The position numbers and the translations under genes were made by a program. The notes below the pieces were generated by a model. It saw only the letters and a list, made by a program, of their open reading frames with translations. It did no database searches and was not told the DNA's origin. Shown piece after piece: positions 1-8,918 of a stretch of 64,000 nt of DNA. This stretch comes from Scandinavium sp036495715 (GTDB lineage Bacteria > Pseudomonadota > Gammaproteobacteria > Enterobacterales > Enterobacteriaceae), in the NCBI GenBank assembly GCA_036495715.1, contig DASXML010000083.1, positions 1-64,000 on the forward strand. Direction: 5' to 3'. The stretch's first letter is position 1. The number at the start of each line of letters is the position of its first letter.

Positions 1-5
1 GCCAG

Positions 6-163
6 AGCCCGGGGGTGAAGGGGGCGGCGGCGACTGGCCGCCCCCTTCGTGCGCCCGTTGCCGGGACGTGAAAGGAAAGCGTGAACCAGAAGGCGCGCAA
101 CGGTTCACCGGGCTTAAAAAGGGCTTAACTGACAAGCATTAGCTCTCGCAGCGGGTTTTTTTA
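6..163 (+). ncRNA. possible structured RNA with terminator-like tail (5' side at window edge)
   Basis: No coding frame is convincing here. The sequence can form a closed multi-branch fold: an outer stem AGCCCGG (6-12) with CCGGGCT (108-114), a perfect 10-bp GC-rich hairpin AAGGGGGCGG (18-27) with CCGCCCCCTT (38-47), a 4-bp hairpin (54-57/62-65), and a 7-bp hairpin GTGAACC (81-87) with GGTTCAC (102-108). A GCGGG followed by seven T (152-163) resembles an intrinsic terminator on the + strand. I do not recognise the family; it is not RNase P, tmRNA or 4.5S RNA as I know them. It could be the 3' part of a longer RNA or an mRNA 3' end beginning before the window. Confidence 0.25.
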
Positions 164-170
164 TTCCGTT

Positions 171-500
171 TTACTCAACGATGGCGTAATACCTTTCCAG
201 CACTTCACCCAACGTTGGCTCATCAATACGCTCAATGCAAATCGCCCCTCTGGCTTCCAGATCAAGCGTACGCGGCTGATCGCAGCGAATAACACCGGTG
301 ATTCTCCCACCTGCAGGCAATTCATAAGCAAAACCTCTGCGCCTGGCAAAACCGCCGCCCTGGGTGATGGGAAAAACCACGGGTAATCCCGTCCGCTGGT
401 TAAATGCGTCGGAAGAGATAATCAGCACCGGGCATTTTCCACCCTGTTCATGACCCGCAATAGGCTCCATATCACACAACCAAATATCCCCCTGTTTCAT
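171..500 (-). CDS. ChpB/PemK/MazF-family toxin (mRNA interferase)
   Basis: A 109-aa protein of the MazF/PemK fold, which cleaves mRNA at short sequence motifs without needing the ribosome. The GDIWLCD start, GHEQGGKCPVLIIS and FPITQGGGFARR segments match the family, closest in my memory to E. coli ChpB (GHEQ, PITQGGNFAR). The conserved D-QPRTLDL segment near residue 74-80 is present, so the active site looks intact. Its ATG overlaps the stop of the upstream antitoxin gene by the sequence ATGA, typical of translational coupling in type II toxin-antitoxin operons. It lies downstream of the cellulose operon on the same strand, but a terminator separates them, so it is probably an independent accessory module. 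Confidence 0.88.
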   Translation of the reverse strand: MKQGDIWLCDMEPIAGHEQGGKCPVLIISSDAFNQRTGLPVVFPITQGGGFARRRGFAYELPAGGRITGVIRCDQPRTLDLEARGAICIERIDEPTLGEVLERYYAIVE

Positions 501-763
501 GGAATTTCACGCCCCTTCGCCGGCGTATCAACCCACTCTCGTTCGCTGGCATCTAACGGATAATCCGTGTTATCGAGCAGCTCTGAAAGCGCGTATTTAC
601 TGCGTCGTTGCTTGCCTTTCGTCACAGGGATGGCAACCAGTTTGCCTGCCTGAATATCAATGATGGCGTTATCACCAGGCTGGATATTGAGCGCTTCCAG
701 CAGCGCGGGAGGAATCGCCATCATGACTGAACCGCCTACTTTGCGAAATGTGGTGTTGTGCAT
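497..763 (-). CDS. MazE/ChpS-type antitoxin (AbrB fold)
   Basis: An 88-aa antitoxin partner of the MazF-type toxin that follows. The N-terminal half (TTFRKVGGSVMMAIPPALLEAL, then NIQPGD) is the swapped-hairpin AbrB/MazE DNA-binding fold, here with the SVM-IP signature; the C-terminal half (YALSELL..., ending PAKGREIP) is the acidic toxin-binding tail, similar in layout to ChpS. I start at 763 because ATG there has GGAGAT six bases upstream; an open frame continues to 835 but has no ribosome site. By analogy the antitoxin, alone and with the toxin, should repress the operon from the AT-rich upstream region (764-840). Confidence 0.85.
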   Translation of the reverse strand: MHNTTFRKVGGSVMMAIPPALLEALNIQPGDNAIIDIQAGKLVAIPVTKGKQRRSKYALSELLDNTDYPLDASEREWVDTPAKGREIP

Positions 764-865
764 AAAATCTCCATGATGACAGTTCAACCAAGAATATAAC
801 TTAGTATAACTTTCGTCACGAAGAACATTGCACAAAAAGTACTCTTTTCCCTCACAACAAGTAAA

Positions 866-900
866 ACAAAAACGGACACCAAAAGGGTGTCCGTTTCAAA
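866..900 (-). terminator. terminator after bcsZ
   Basis: Perfect 11-bp inverted repeat AAACGGACACC (870-880) and GGTGTCCGTTT (886-896) with a 5-nt loop. On the minus strand the stem is followed by TTTTGTTTTAC, so it should end the cellulose operon. The plus-strand side has a short T run only. Confidence 0.8.
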
Positions 901-927
901 TCCTGAAAGCGCCTGGCAAAAAGGGGA

Positions 928-1917
928 TTACTGCGTGATGTCCCGCTCGGCAAGCCAGGTCAGCATTTTAAGGCTCGCAGAATAGTAGTCGTCTTGCGCG
1001 GTAATTTGCGGTTCGCCAGGATTGTCGCCGAGGGTAAAATCACGGACCGCCATCAGGCCACCGTTCATCGGGTAAGGCGAGGTTTCATTGCTCAGCACAT
1101 TCACCCACGCTGGGGTTTTCTCACGCGGATATTTCTGCCACCAGGCTTTCCACGGTGCCAGCAGCGGGCTTTGCGGCTCTTGCCAGCGGATATACAGCGG
1201 AATGCGGATCGCGTCATAGCTCATGCGCGGTTTCCATTCGTCGGCCGGTTTCAGCTTACCGTCGGCACTCAGCGCGACCCAATCCGTCGGTAAATTGGCA
1301 TTGCCCCAACCCATTTTGCCGATAAGTTTTTTGCCATCGCGCAGCAAGTCACGCCAGACCACCAAATGGCTGCGGTCGGCAAACGCCTGCCAGGCCGGGA
1401 AAATAAAGTACGAAGGATTGAGGTTAATACGGCTGTTGAGATTAAAACCGTTCGCACCCGGCAGCATCACCTTATAGCCCGCGTAGGTGATAACCGTGTG
1501 CTTCAACAATGCGCTGGTGATATTGTCCGATGCGGTGCCATAGCGGTTCTCTCGCCACTGTTTCTGCGCTTTCAGCAACGCCCAGGCAATCATCATGTCG
1601 CCGTCGGTGGCATCGTTCTTATCGGCAATCGGATTGGGCGCCACGGGGTTATAGCGCCAATAAAACAGGCCATTGTCTTTGTTTTTCAGCGTCGATTCGG
1701 TCCATTTCCAGAGCTTGTCGAAAGTCTGGCGATCGTTGAGGCTGACCGCCATTAACATGGCAAAACCCTGCCCTTCGGTGTGGGAAATATTGCCGTTACC
1801 GGTATCCACCACTCGCCCATCGGGCATCACGAAACGGGACTTATAGCTTTCCCACGCATCGGCGTGGGCAAACGTAGAACACAGGACGGTCATGGCGATC
1901 AATATTCGCACTGGCAT
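928..1917 (-). CDS. bcsZ: cellulase BcsZ (GH8 endo-beta-1,4-glucanase)
   Basis: A 329-aa periplasmic family 8 glycoside hydrolase that cuts beta-1,4-glucan during cellulose export and is needed for normal cellulose output. Residues 1-19 are a signal peptide ending AHA, with the mature protein starting DAWESYKSRF. The general acid Glu48 lies in HTEGQGFAM and the acidic pair in NDATDGDMMIAW (102-107); SYDAIRIPLYIRW (233-245) carries the third catalytic Asp235. Length is close to the E. coli enzyme (about 368 aa). It is the last gene of the operon, 11 bp after bcsD, whereas in E. coli bcsZ sits between bcsB and bcsC. Placement after bcsD is a feature of this operon type. Confidence 0.95.
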   Translation of the reverse strand: MPVRILIAMTVLCSTFAHADAWESYKSRFVMPDGRVVDTGNGNISHTEGQGFAMLMAVSLNDRQTFDKLWKWTESTLKNKDNGLFYWRYNPVAPNPIADKNDATDGDMMIAWALLKAQKQWRENRYGTASDNITSALLKHTVITYAGYKVMLPGANGFNLNSRINLNPSYFIFPAWQAFADRSHLVVWRDLLRDGKKLIGKMGWGNANLPTDWVALSADGKLKPADEWKPRMSYDAIRIPLYIRWQEPQSPLLAPWKAWWQKYPREKTPAWVNVLSNETSPYPMNGGLMAVRDFTLGDNPGEPQITAQDDYYSASLKMLTWLAERDITQ

Positions 1918-1928
1918 AGCGTTACTCT

Positions 1929-2402
1929 TTATGGATGGTAATAGCGGAACTGCACGTCAGACACGGAATAAATCTGCTCTCGTTGCAGCGAGACATGCTC
2001 CCCGCCACCCTGAGCTTGCAGCCAACGAGAGTATAGCCCTTCCAGTATCGTACAAAATGCATTGCACCAGCGCATTTGTTGTTCCGCATCGCGGCCCACC
2101 GGCAACGCCTGATGGCGAATCATGAGGCCATTCTCTCCGGTGTGCAGGCTGATAACGCCCCACTGAAACAGCGTCAGAAAGCGATTGATGTTGCTTTCCA
2201 ATTCCCCGAGGGTTTCAGATTCCGGCAACGGCCAGGCGTCTGCCAGCTTTTTGCCCATCTGATGCAGAAATGGCTGGCTTTCGACTTCGCCCGCGTTACG
2301 CACCATGCCATCAACCATGATGGTCAGGAGATCAAACCAGCCCGCAGGCGTTTGTTGTTGCTGAAACCACGCCAACGCGGCGGAAGCGGTGTTATCCGTC
2401 AT
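1929..2402 (-). CDS. bcsD: cellulose synthase subunit BcsD
   Basis: A 157-aa protein matching the BcsD family in length and in the conserved block around FLTLFQWGVISLH and VSLQREQIYSVSDVQFRYY. In Komagataeibacter BcsD forms an octameric periplasmic cylinder through which glucan chains pass and helps crystalline ribbon packing; whether it does so in enterobacteria is not established. No signal peptide is visible. I start at the ATG at 2402, one base beyond the bcsC stop codon. The longer open frame to 2492 would overlap bcsC by 89 bp and lacks support. Presence of bcsD and absence of bcsE/F/G distinguishes this cluster from the E. coli one. Confidence 0.9.
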   Translation of the reverse strand: MTDNTASAALAWFQQQQTPAGWFDLLTIMVDGMVRNAGEVESQPFLHQMGKKLADAWPLPESETLGELESNINRFLTLFQWGVISLHTGENGLMIRHQALPVGRDAEQQMRWCNAFCTILEGLYSRWLQAQGGGEHVSLQREQIYSVSDVQFRYYHP

Positions 2403-2403
2403 T

Positions 2404-5400
2404 TTATTTGTCTCCCAACAGGTAACGGAAGTAGAGCGCGGCGGTGCTTTCATTGTAATCACCAAAGGTGTCATAACCCACCTGTCCGCCAATGGTCATC
2501 TGATTATTGACCTTATAATCTGCACCCGCGCGAAGGGTATAACCGACCCCATTCGTGGAAGTGCCCTTGTAATACGCCTCTTTCGCGAAGCCATTCGACA
2601 CCGCAGTCTCCAGCGACTGCTGCCAACCTGACTCTGTCGGGAAGTATGGACTTTCATCCTGACTGTAAGACTGATAACCCACGGCACCGCCCAGTTTCAT
2701 CGTCCAGTTGTTGTATTGCTCCGTTAGATCCACCGGCAGCGACACGCTGACATAGTTCTGCGGGCTGAAATAGCCGCCCTGACCGAAAGTGAACTGGCTC
2801 AGGTTTTTCGAGAAGTCCATGTAGCTCATGCTGATGCCGGTCTGGAGCGTTTGGTACTCGTCGTGATAAGGACGCAGATACACCCCGGCGTTAGCGTTCA
2901 TGCTGGTGTTGCTTTCGACGTTTTCACCCAGGTAGCTGTAACCGCCCGCCCCAACATAGAAACCCGCGTCGCCGTCGTCGTAGCTCAGTTGAACGGTACC
3001 GCCATTTTTGGTCACCTGACCCCAGGTTTTACCCGAGTAATCATCTTTCAGCCCAACGTAGGACAGCAGACTGTCAGTGATGGAACGGCGCTCACCAGTA
3101 AAGATCAGCGACAGATAGCTGGTCAGCTTCGGCGACCACTTCACGCCACCCACAAGAGTATTCAGATCCTGACCCAGCGGCGTACTGCCAATATCCGCTT
3201 TATAGTCATCGCCGCTCAGCGCCATGCTCAGCTCAACGCCGCTGGCTTTTTGCGAATCGGTGGAAACACCACCGACTTCATTGACGTTGGGTTTCAGGTT
3301 CGAAGCGGCAATGTAAGAGGCGACCTGACCGCTGTCATACTGACCCAGCTTCGCCAGATTCTCCATTCCAGTGCTGGTCGTCGGGTTCAAATCAGACGGG
3401 TCAATCGGGCCTAGCCCTGCCAATGCCGCCGCCCCTGGATTTGCCGCGAAATACGCATCCCGCTCAACGGCGCTCATGCCCGCAATCGCTTTCTGTTCGG
3501 CGGTTGCGGTGGTGGAGATATTTGATACGGCATTCGACAGCGGATTAGAACCATAACGACGCCAGGCATCGCCTGATGCGCTCCCCGCACTCAACGACAC
3601 CGGCGTAACGGTGAAGTCAAAGCGGGCATCGCCAAACGGTGAGGATGACCAGGTGAGCGGTGCTTTCAGTTCGGTGAGTTTACTGGTGCCCGATTCGCCA
3701 TCACGGCTGCGCATCTGCATACCCGCTTGCAGCCAGGTCCCGGTTTTCTCTTGCAGCTGCTGCATCATGGTATCAACCTGACGCAACGTGCGGCTCTGAG
3801 CCGTGTCGGCCGGAAGATCCGTCCGTTCGGTGCCCGGCAGCGCCGTACCCGGATCGGCGGCCACTTGCCCAATCTGCCACGGCAGCGTCGCGCCGTAGGT
3901 CGACGCGGTGCGTGTGGGCACCGGTGTTTTCGAGGTGCCAATAAACGGGTTATCCGACATCAGCAATCCGCCAACGGTTGGCGTCTGGGACGGGTTACTG
4001 GATTCCAGTCCCACCAGCTTGCCGCGCGCGCTGCGCAGATAGGTCATCGCCTGTTGGTGATTACCCTGCGCTTCTTCAACACGCGCCAGTAACAGCAAAC
4101 GGTCCGGGCTGTTGTCGTTGCGCAAGCCGCGCGCCAAATCGGCTGCGTGATCGTTATTGCCTTCTGATAACGCGACGTCAATTGCGCCTGAACGCGCATC
4201 CTGCGTCGGCGTATCACGGGTCATCAGATAGTCATACACCACACCCGCTTCTTTGTTCATTTTGCCGGTCTGGTACAAACGCGCCATCGCGAACATCAAA
4301 TCAGTATTCTGCGGATCGTTTTGCAACGCACCAATCAGCTTGTCGTACGCGCCCGCATAATTGCCCTGCTCGCGCAGACGATCGGCCTCGTTGATCACAT
4401 AGCCGTTGCGAATGCTCGCCAGCTGCGTCGGCGTACTGCCGGCCTGCAAGGTTGGGTTCGACAGTAGGCTTTGCGCTTCGCGGGTCAGCCCGGCCTGATT
4501 CAACACCGTCACCTGATCGGCGTAATCGCCAACGTTGCCCTGCACGCCGCTACTGATGTTATTACGCACCAACGCTACAGCTGTATTCATATCGCCACTG
4601 TCTGCCAGCATCCGCGCCAGTTTGCCGACGTCAGCCGGGTCTTTCGGCGGTGTCGCCGACAGCGCTTTCAGGGTGTTTGCCGCCGCAATGTTGTTGCCCT
4701 GCGCCAGATAGCTTTGTGCGGTTGCCAGTTGCAGGTTGTAATTCACCCGCTGGCGCAAATCGCGCATTTGTGAGGTTTGGTTGGAAGCCGGAATACGTGA
4801 AAGCAGCGACTGCGACTGCTGCCATGCGCCGTTTTCGCTGGCGAACAGCGCAGCGGCGTAAAGTGAGTTGGTGCTCGCACCGGGACGATAAGCCGTCGCC
4901 ATCACCGAAGACGCTTCGCCGGTGTTGCCCGATTTTTGCAACAAGCGCGCGAGGTCAAGACGCATCCACGGGTCGTCAGGATAGCGGGCCACGCCCTGTT
5001 GCAATGTGGCGATCGCCTGCTGCGTATTGCCGCTCGCGGCCATTTGCTGTGCCTGACGACGAACGCCGTCACCCGGCACGCCGCTGACCACTTTCGGCTG
5101 TAGCTTCGCCTGCAAACTGGCAGGCAGCGTGCGCAGCACCGTCTGGGCTTCTTCGGTTTTGTTCTGATCGCGCAGTACGTAATAGAGGTTTTCCCGCGCG
5201 GACGCATTCTGCGGCTGATCGTTTAACAACGCACGCAGCGTCTGCTCGGCTTGCGGATAATCTTTGTTATGCCGCAACACATCGGCACGGAACAGTTTTG
5301 CCGCCGTGCCTCGCGTACCACTTTGCTGCGCCAGTGGGGCCGACAGTGCCAGCGCCTGGCTGACATTGCCTTGTTTATACGCCGACTGTGCCTGTGCTAA

Positions 5401-6459
5401 CTGACCGTAAAACTGCGCATCCGCCGCCTGCTCACGCCGCGTCGCCGACGCATCACCGCCGAGCGCTGCCGCACGGTTCAGGTATTGCGCCGCCGCCTGG
5501 TAATCTCCGCTACGCTGGGCGATATAGCCCATGCCCGCCAGCGCATCGGCATCTTGCGGATTGGTCTGCAAAACCTGCTCAAATTGCTGTTTCGCGCCCG
5601 TGGTATTCCCGCTATTGAGATCGGTATAACCCTGGCCTTTCGCCAGCCCGCCGACGTGTTCGCGGTAATAAGCCTGCACGGCATTGTCTTGCGGATTGCG
5701 CTGCATCCAGTTGTTGTAATATTGCTCGTCACCCGACTGCGGTCCGAGCCACAGCAGCGCCTGACGCAGCCCGGCGTTGGCCTCTTTATTGCCGCTCGCC
5801 ATCGGCTCCAGCATTTCAATCCCTTCCCGGCGCGTGTCTTCCCGCCAGGTCAGCACTTTCCCAAGCGCCACACGGCTGGCGTTATCCTGCGGATGCTGCG
5901 CCACATAGCCGCGCAGACTGCTCACCGCCTGCGGATACAGTGATTTATCGCTGGCCATGGTCATATAGTATTCGGAGGCCAGCGCCTGAGGCGGCTCGTC
6001 GCCGTTGAACATGCCACGCCAGGTCGTCAGCGCGGCGGGAATATTGCCGCTGCGCGCCTGCTGGCGCGCCAGATTCAGCTGTCCCTGCGGGACTTTCGCC
6101 ATTTTTCGGGCGTTATCCAGCTCTTGTAAGCTGTTATCACCCGGCGAAGCTTTCGCCAACCGCTCGCGCCACTGCGCGGAGGCCTGCATATTGCCGCCTT
6201 GCTGATTCCATAGCGCCAGCAAATACAACGCCTGGGTATTATTCGGGTCAACCATCAGCACTTTTTTCAGCGATTCCATCGCCAAATCATCGTGCGATTT
6301 CTCATGCCAGTACTGTGCCTGGTCAAACAGCGCTTTCATCGCCGCGTCGTTGCCCGCCGCCTGAGCGCTGTCCATCGCCCCCAGCGCCAACATGCCTGAA
6401 AGGCACAGGCTGGAAAGCCTGCGCAGTTTTGGAGATTTCATTGGGGCGGCTCTTTTCAT
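2404..6459 (-). CDS. bcsC: cellulose export outer-membrane protein BcsC
   Basis: A 1351-aa outer-membrane exporter of cellulose. Residues about 1-35 are a signal peptide (LCLSGMLALGAMDSAQAAG). Residues about 36-800 are a long series of TPR helices (DLAMESLKKVLMVDPNNTQALYLLA, NPQDADALAGMGYIAQRSGDY and many more) spanning the periplasm and contacting BcsB/BcsZ. The last 350 or so residues form the C-terminal beta-barrel, ending YFRYLLGDK. It is about 190 residues longer than E. coli BcsC (1157 aa), mainly in the TPR and linker part. The start overlaps the bcsB stop by ATGA; Met7 is an alternative start. Confidence 0.95.
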   Translation of the reverse strand: MKRAAPMKSPKLRRLSSLCLSGMLALGAMDSAQAAGNDAAMKALFDQAQYWHEKSHDDLAMESLKKVLMVDPNNTQALYLLALWNQQGGNMQASAQWRERLAKASPGDNSLQELDNARKMAKVPQGQLNLARQQARSGNIPAALTTWRGMFNGDEPPQALASEYYMTMASDKSLYPQAVSSLRGYVAQHPQDNASRVALGKVLTWREDTRREGIEMLEPMASGNKEANAGLRQALLWLGPQSGDEQYYNNWMQRNPQDNAVQAYYREHVGGLAKGQGYTDLNSGNTTGAKQQFEQVLQTNPQDADALAGMGYIAQRSGDYQAAAQYLNRAAALGGDASATRREQAADAQFYGQLAQAQSAYKQGNVSQALALSAPLAQQSGTRGTAAKLFRADVLRHNKDYPQAEQTLRALLNDQPQNASARENLYYVLRDQNKTEEAQTVLRTLPASLQAKLQPKVVSGVPGDGVRRQAQQMAASGNTQQAIATLQQGVARYPDDPWMRLDLARLLQKSGNTGEASSVMATAYRPGASTNSLYAAALFASENGAWQQSQSLLSRIPASNQTSQMRDLRQRVNYNLQLATAQSYLAQGNNIAAANTLKALSATPPKDPADVGKLARMLADSGDMNTAVALVRNNISSGVQGNVGDYADQVTVLNQAGLTREAQSLLSNPTLQAGSTPTQLASIRNGYVINEADRLREQGNYAGAYDKLIGALQNDPQNTDLMFAMARLYQTGKMNKEAGVVYDYLMTRDTPTQDARSGAIDVALSEGNNDHAADLARGLRNDNSPDRLLLLARVEEAQGNHQQAMTYLRSARGKLVGLESSNPSQTPTVGGLLMSDNPFIGTSKTPVPTRTASTYGATLPWQIGQVAADPGTALPGTERTDLPADTAQSRTLRQVDTMMQQLQEKTGTWLQAGMQMRSRDGESGTSKLTELKAPLTWSSSPFGDARFDFTVTPVSLSAGSASGDAWRRYGSNPLSNAVSNISTTATAEQKAIAGMSAVERDAYFAANPGAAALAGLGPIDPSDLNPTTSTGMENLAKLGQYDSGQVASYIAASNLKPNVNEVGGVSTDSQKASGVELSMALSGDDYKADIGSTPLGQDLNTLVGGVKWSPKLTSYLSLIFTGERRSITDSLLSYVGLKDDYSGKTWGQVTKNGGTVQLSYDDGDAGFYVGAGGYSYLGENVESNTSMNANAGVYLRPYHDEYQTLQTGISMSYMDFSKNLSQFTFGQGGYFSPQNYVSVSLPVDLTEQYNNWTMKLGGAVGYQSYSQDESPYFPTESGWQQSLETAVSNGFAKEAYYKGTSTNGVGYTLRAGADYKVNNQMTIGGQVGYDTFGDYNESTAALYFRYLLGDK

Positions 6460-8918
6460 TTATCTTCCCCCGGATTCAGGCGCTTACGGGCATGTCGTTT
6501 GAACATCGACGTTAATGCCAGGCCGATGATCGAGGTGGCAATCAGCCCCAGGATCGCCAGCAGGCCGGAGTGCTGGTTGGCATACCAAATGGCCATCATG
6601 TACCACGGCATTTGTCCGCTTGGGAACTGTGTGCTGACGCGGAAGCTGCGCACCGTGTTTTCATTAGTAATGATCGACGTATCACCGCGGATCCCGGCGT
6701 TGATGCGTGGCGAATTCAGGTCGCTGTACAAACGGGCCAGCTGATCGTCGCTGCTACCAAAAGCGGCGACCACCAGACGATCGCTGTTCCACGGTGAGCG
6801 ATAGCTGACAAAACCGCGCCAGGCGCTGTTTGAAGACAAATAGCGATCTGCATCGACGCCGTCCGACGTCCAGTCACCCACTATCCAGCGCTGCGCTTTC
6901 TGCCATGTCGTTGCACTGCGCACGCCGAGCGTGTTGTCAGTCAAGGAATACGGCGAGTTCGCCAGCAGGCCCTGATTGAACTGCTTCTGGTCGAGACCGC
7001 TAACGGCCAACACATCACGTTGACGCAAGAACTCAAGGTTCGCGCCGCCGGATGGAATGCCCATGATGACCCGGTTATTCCCCAAGGCTGTGCCCGTCGC
7101 ATTGCCCGAACGCGCGGTCATGTTCAGCATCGTCGCCACCTGCATTTCCGACGGTTGTTCTGGCAACAGCAGAACGGTCTGCGAGTAGTCAGCCAGGCGC
7201 GTGAACGGGAAGGAGGCCCCCACGAAATACGAGAGGTTTGGCAACAGCGAGAAGTGCCGCGTGCGGCTCAAATCAATCCACGACTCGTCGGTGATACGGC
7301 TCTTGATGTTGTTATTCAGCAGCACGCTGCACGGCGCGTTGTCTTTCGGCACCACGTCAAAGTACAGCGACATCTGGTTGTCACCGTAAATCAGGTACGG
7401 TTCGAGCGGAATGGTGACGCGTTCCTGCCGCGCATCGCCACCGAGCTTGTGCCAGAGCGATTCGAGGACTCCCTGCTTATTCATCGGCAAATTGGCGAGG
7501 AAGGTGTTGTTCAGCGTGATACTGAGCCGCGACTTCTGCTCGTCAATCCAGTTTTCCGAGGGGAAACGGTAGCCAATCTGCAAAGGAATGGTTTCGCCAT
7601 CCCACAGATAAAGATCCGGGGCAGCACGGAACGCCACCCGCAGGGGTTCATGCCACACGCCGCTCACTGTGGTGCTCTGATCTTTACGGATCAGATCGCT
7701 GATTTTCACCGGATGATCGGTGGGGATCCAACGCGGTGCATCGTACGGACGACTGGTTGGGATCGCCTGCGAATCCACTTCACTGCTGGCGGTTTGCAGC
7801 GCGAAGTCGCCCCGCGTCAAGCGCCAGGCCGCCGCACGCAGCGCGGCATCATCTTTACCGACAATCAGCAGCAGCTTGTAAACCGGGTTCGCCGGGTTTG
7901 GAATGATTTTCAGCAGCGGTTTGTTGGTTTGCGGCAGCGTTAAACCGCCCACCTGTTCGCCTGGATGCCCAATCACGATGCCGTGTTTATCCGGCAGGCG
8001 ATCATGCAGTGCCTCGAAGGCAATACCGCGATAATCGGCCTGAATACCCAGCCACGACGACACTACCGCAGCAGCACTGACGGTATCCGCACTGATGTGC
8101 GCCGGGAAACTGACCGACACACCGGCAGGCGTCATCTGCATGCTGTCAAAGAACGGACGCGGGAAATGGCTCAGATCGGAGCCAATATCGAGCTGCTGTC
8201 CTTCCCAGTTGAAGCGGGAAGTCGGCATGATTACGACGCGGTATTTGTCGGCCAGATCTCGCTGACACTGCTGGGCATCGCCGTCATTAATCTTGACGCT
8301 CAGGTTGTTGCTCGACACCATCAGCGCCGCAGGGATGTCGAGCTGATAATGCGAAATGTCATTTTCCGCCGCGCCCAACGGCACGGTGCCCAGCGGCTGA
8401 CCGTTGAGCATCAGTTGCAGCGTGGCGTTACGGGTCGCCATTTCCGGCGACACTTTCACGTCCAGCGTCAACTGCGCGGCTGTGACGACCTGATCGCCAG
8501 GCAGGGTGAAATCCGCCCCGCCCTGAAGCTGACCGCCGCTGAGGATAATCCCTTCTGGCATTCCCATTTGCGACAGATTCAGCCCGCTGACCATCGACGG
8601 CACTAACCCGCCAATGGGCGGCGTGGCGTCATCCGCCACCGGTGGCATTGGCGGTGGCGGTTCACTCGCTGGCGCGTTGTCGGAAGCATCGCTTTCCGGT
8701 GAATTCGCCGCCGGAGCCGGGAGGGTATCAGGCGTCGCTGTGCCAGTGGCATCCGGTGCGGATGGCGTTGTGTTATCAGACGCTGTGTCTGCCGTTCCAT
8801 CCGCACTCGGCGACGGGAAACTGATCGCTGGCGTGGTATCGCTCGCGGGTTCTTCGGCGTTCAGGGAAGGCGCCAGCAGCGTGCTGATGAGCAGCGCTAG
8901 CGTCGTAATTCGTTTCAT
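6456..8918 (-). CDS. bcsB: cellulose synthase regulatory subunit BcsB
   Basis: An 820-aa periplasmic subunit that forms the inner-membrane synthase complex with BcsA and guides the nascent glucan. A signal peptide (1-21, ending NAEE) is followed by an unusual low-complexity stretch rich in Pro, Ser, Thr, Asp and Ala (about 22-100) before the conserved BcsB fold begins at GMPEGIILSGGQLQGGADFTLP. The C-terminal membrane anchor is LLAILGLIATSIIGLALTSM (about 784-803). The start overlaps the bcsA stop by 4 bp (ATGA), so the two subunits are coupled in translation. The acidic N-terminal linker is not in the E. coli protein as I remember it. Confidence 0.95.
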   Translation of the reverse strand: MKRITTLALLISTLLAPSLNAEEPASDTTPAISFPSPSADGTADTASDNTTPSAPDATGTATPDTLPAPAANSPESDASDNAPASEPPPPMPPVADDATPPIGGLVPSMVSGLNLSQMGMPEGIILSGGQLQGGADFTLPGDQVVTAAQLTLDVKVSPEMATRNATLQLMLNGQPLGTVPLGAAENDISHYQLDIPAALMVSSNNLSVKINDGDAQQCQRDLADKYRVVIMPTSRFNWEGQQLDIGSDLSHFPRPFFDSMQMTPAGVSVSFPAHISADTVSAAAVVSSWLGIQADYRGIAFEALHDRLPDKHGIVIGHPGEQVGGLTLPQTNKPLLKIIPNPANPVYKLLLIVGKDDAALRAAAWRLTRGDFALQTASSEVDSQAIPTSRPYDAPRWIPTDHPVKISDLIRKDQSTTVSGVWHEPLRVAFRAAPDLYLWDGETIPLQIGYRFPSENWIDEQKSRLSITLNNTFLANLPMNKQGVLESLWHKLGGDARQERVTIPLEPYLIYGDNQMSLYFDVVPKDNAPCSVLLNNNIKSRITDESWIDLSRTRHFSLLPNLSYFVGASFPFTRLADYSQTVLLLPEQPSEMQVATMLNMTARSGNATGTALGNNRVIMGIPSGGANLEFLRQRDVLAVSGLDQKQFNQGLLANSPYSLTDNTLGVRSATTWQKAQRWIVGDWTSDGVDADRYLSSNSAWRGFVSYRSPWNSDRLVVAAFGSSDDQLARLYSDLNSPRINAGIRGDTSIITNENTVRSFRVSTQFPSGQMPWYMMAIWYANQHSGLLAILGLIATSIIGLALTSMFKRHARKRLNPGEDK

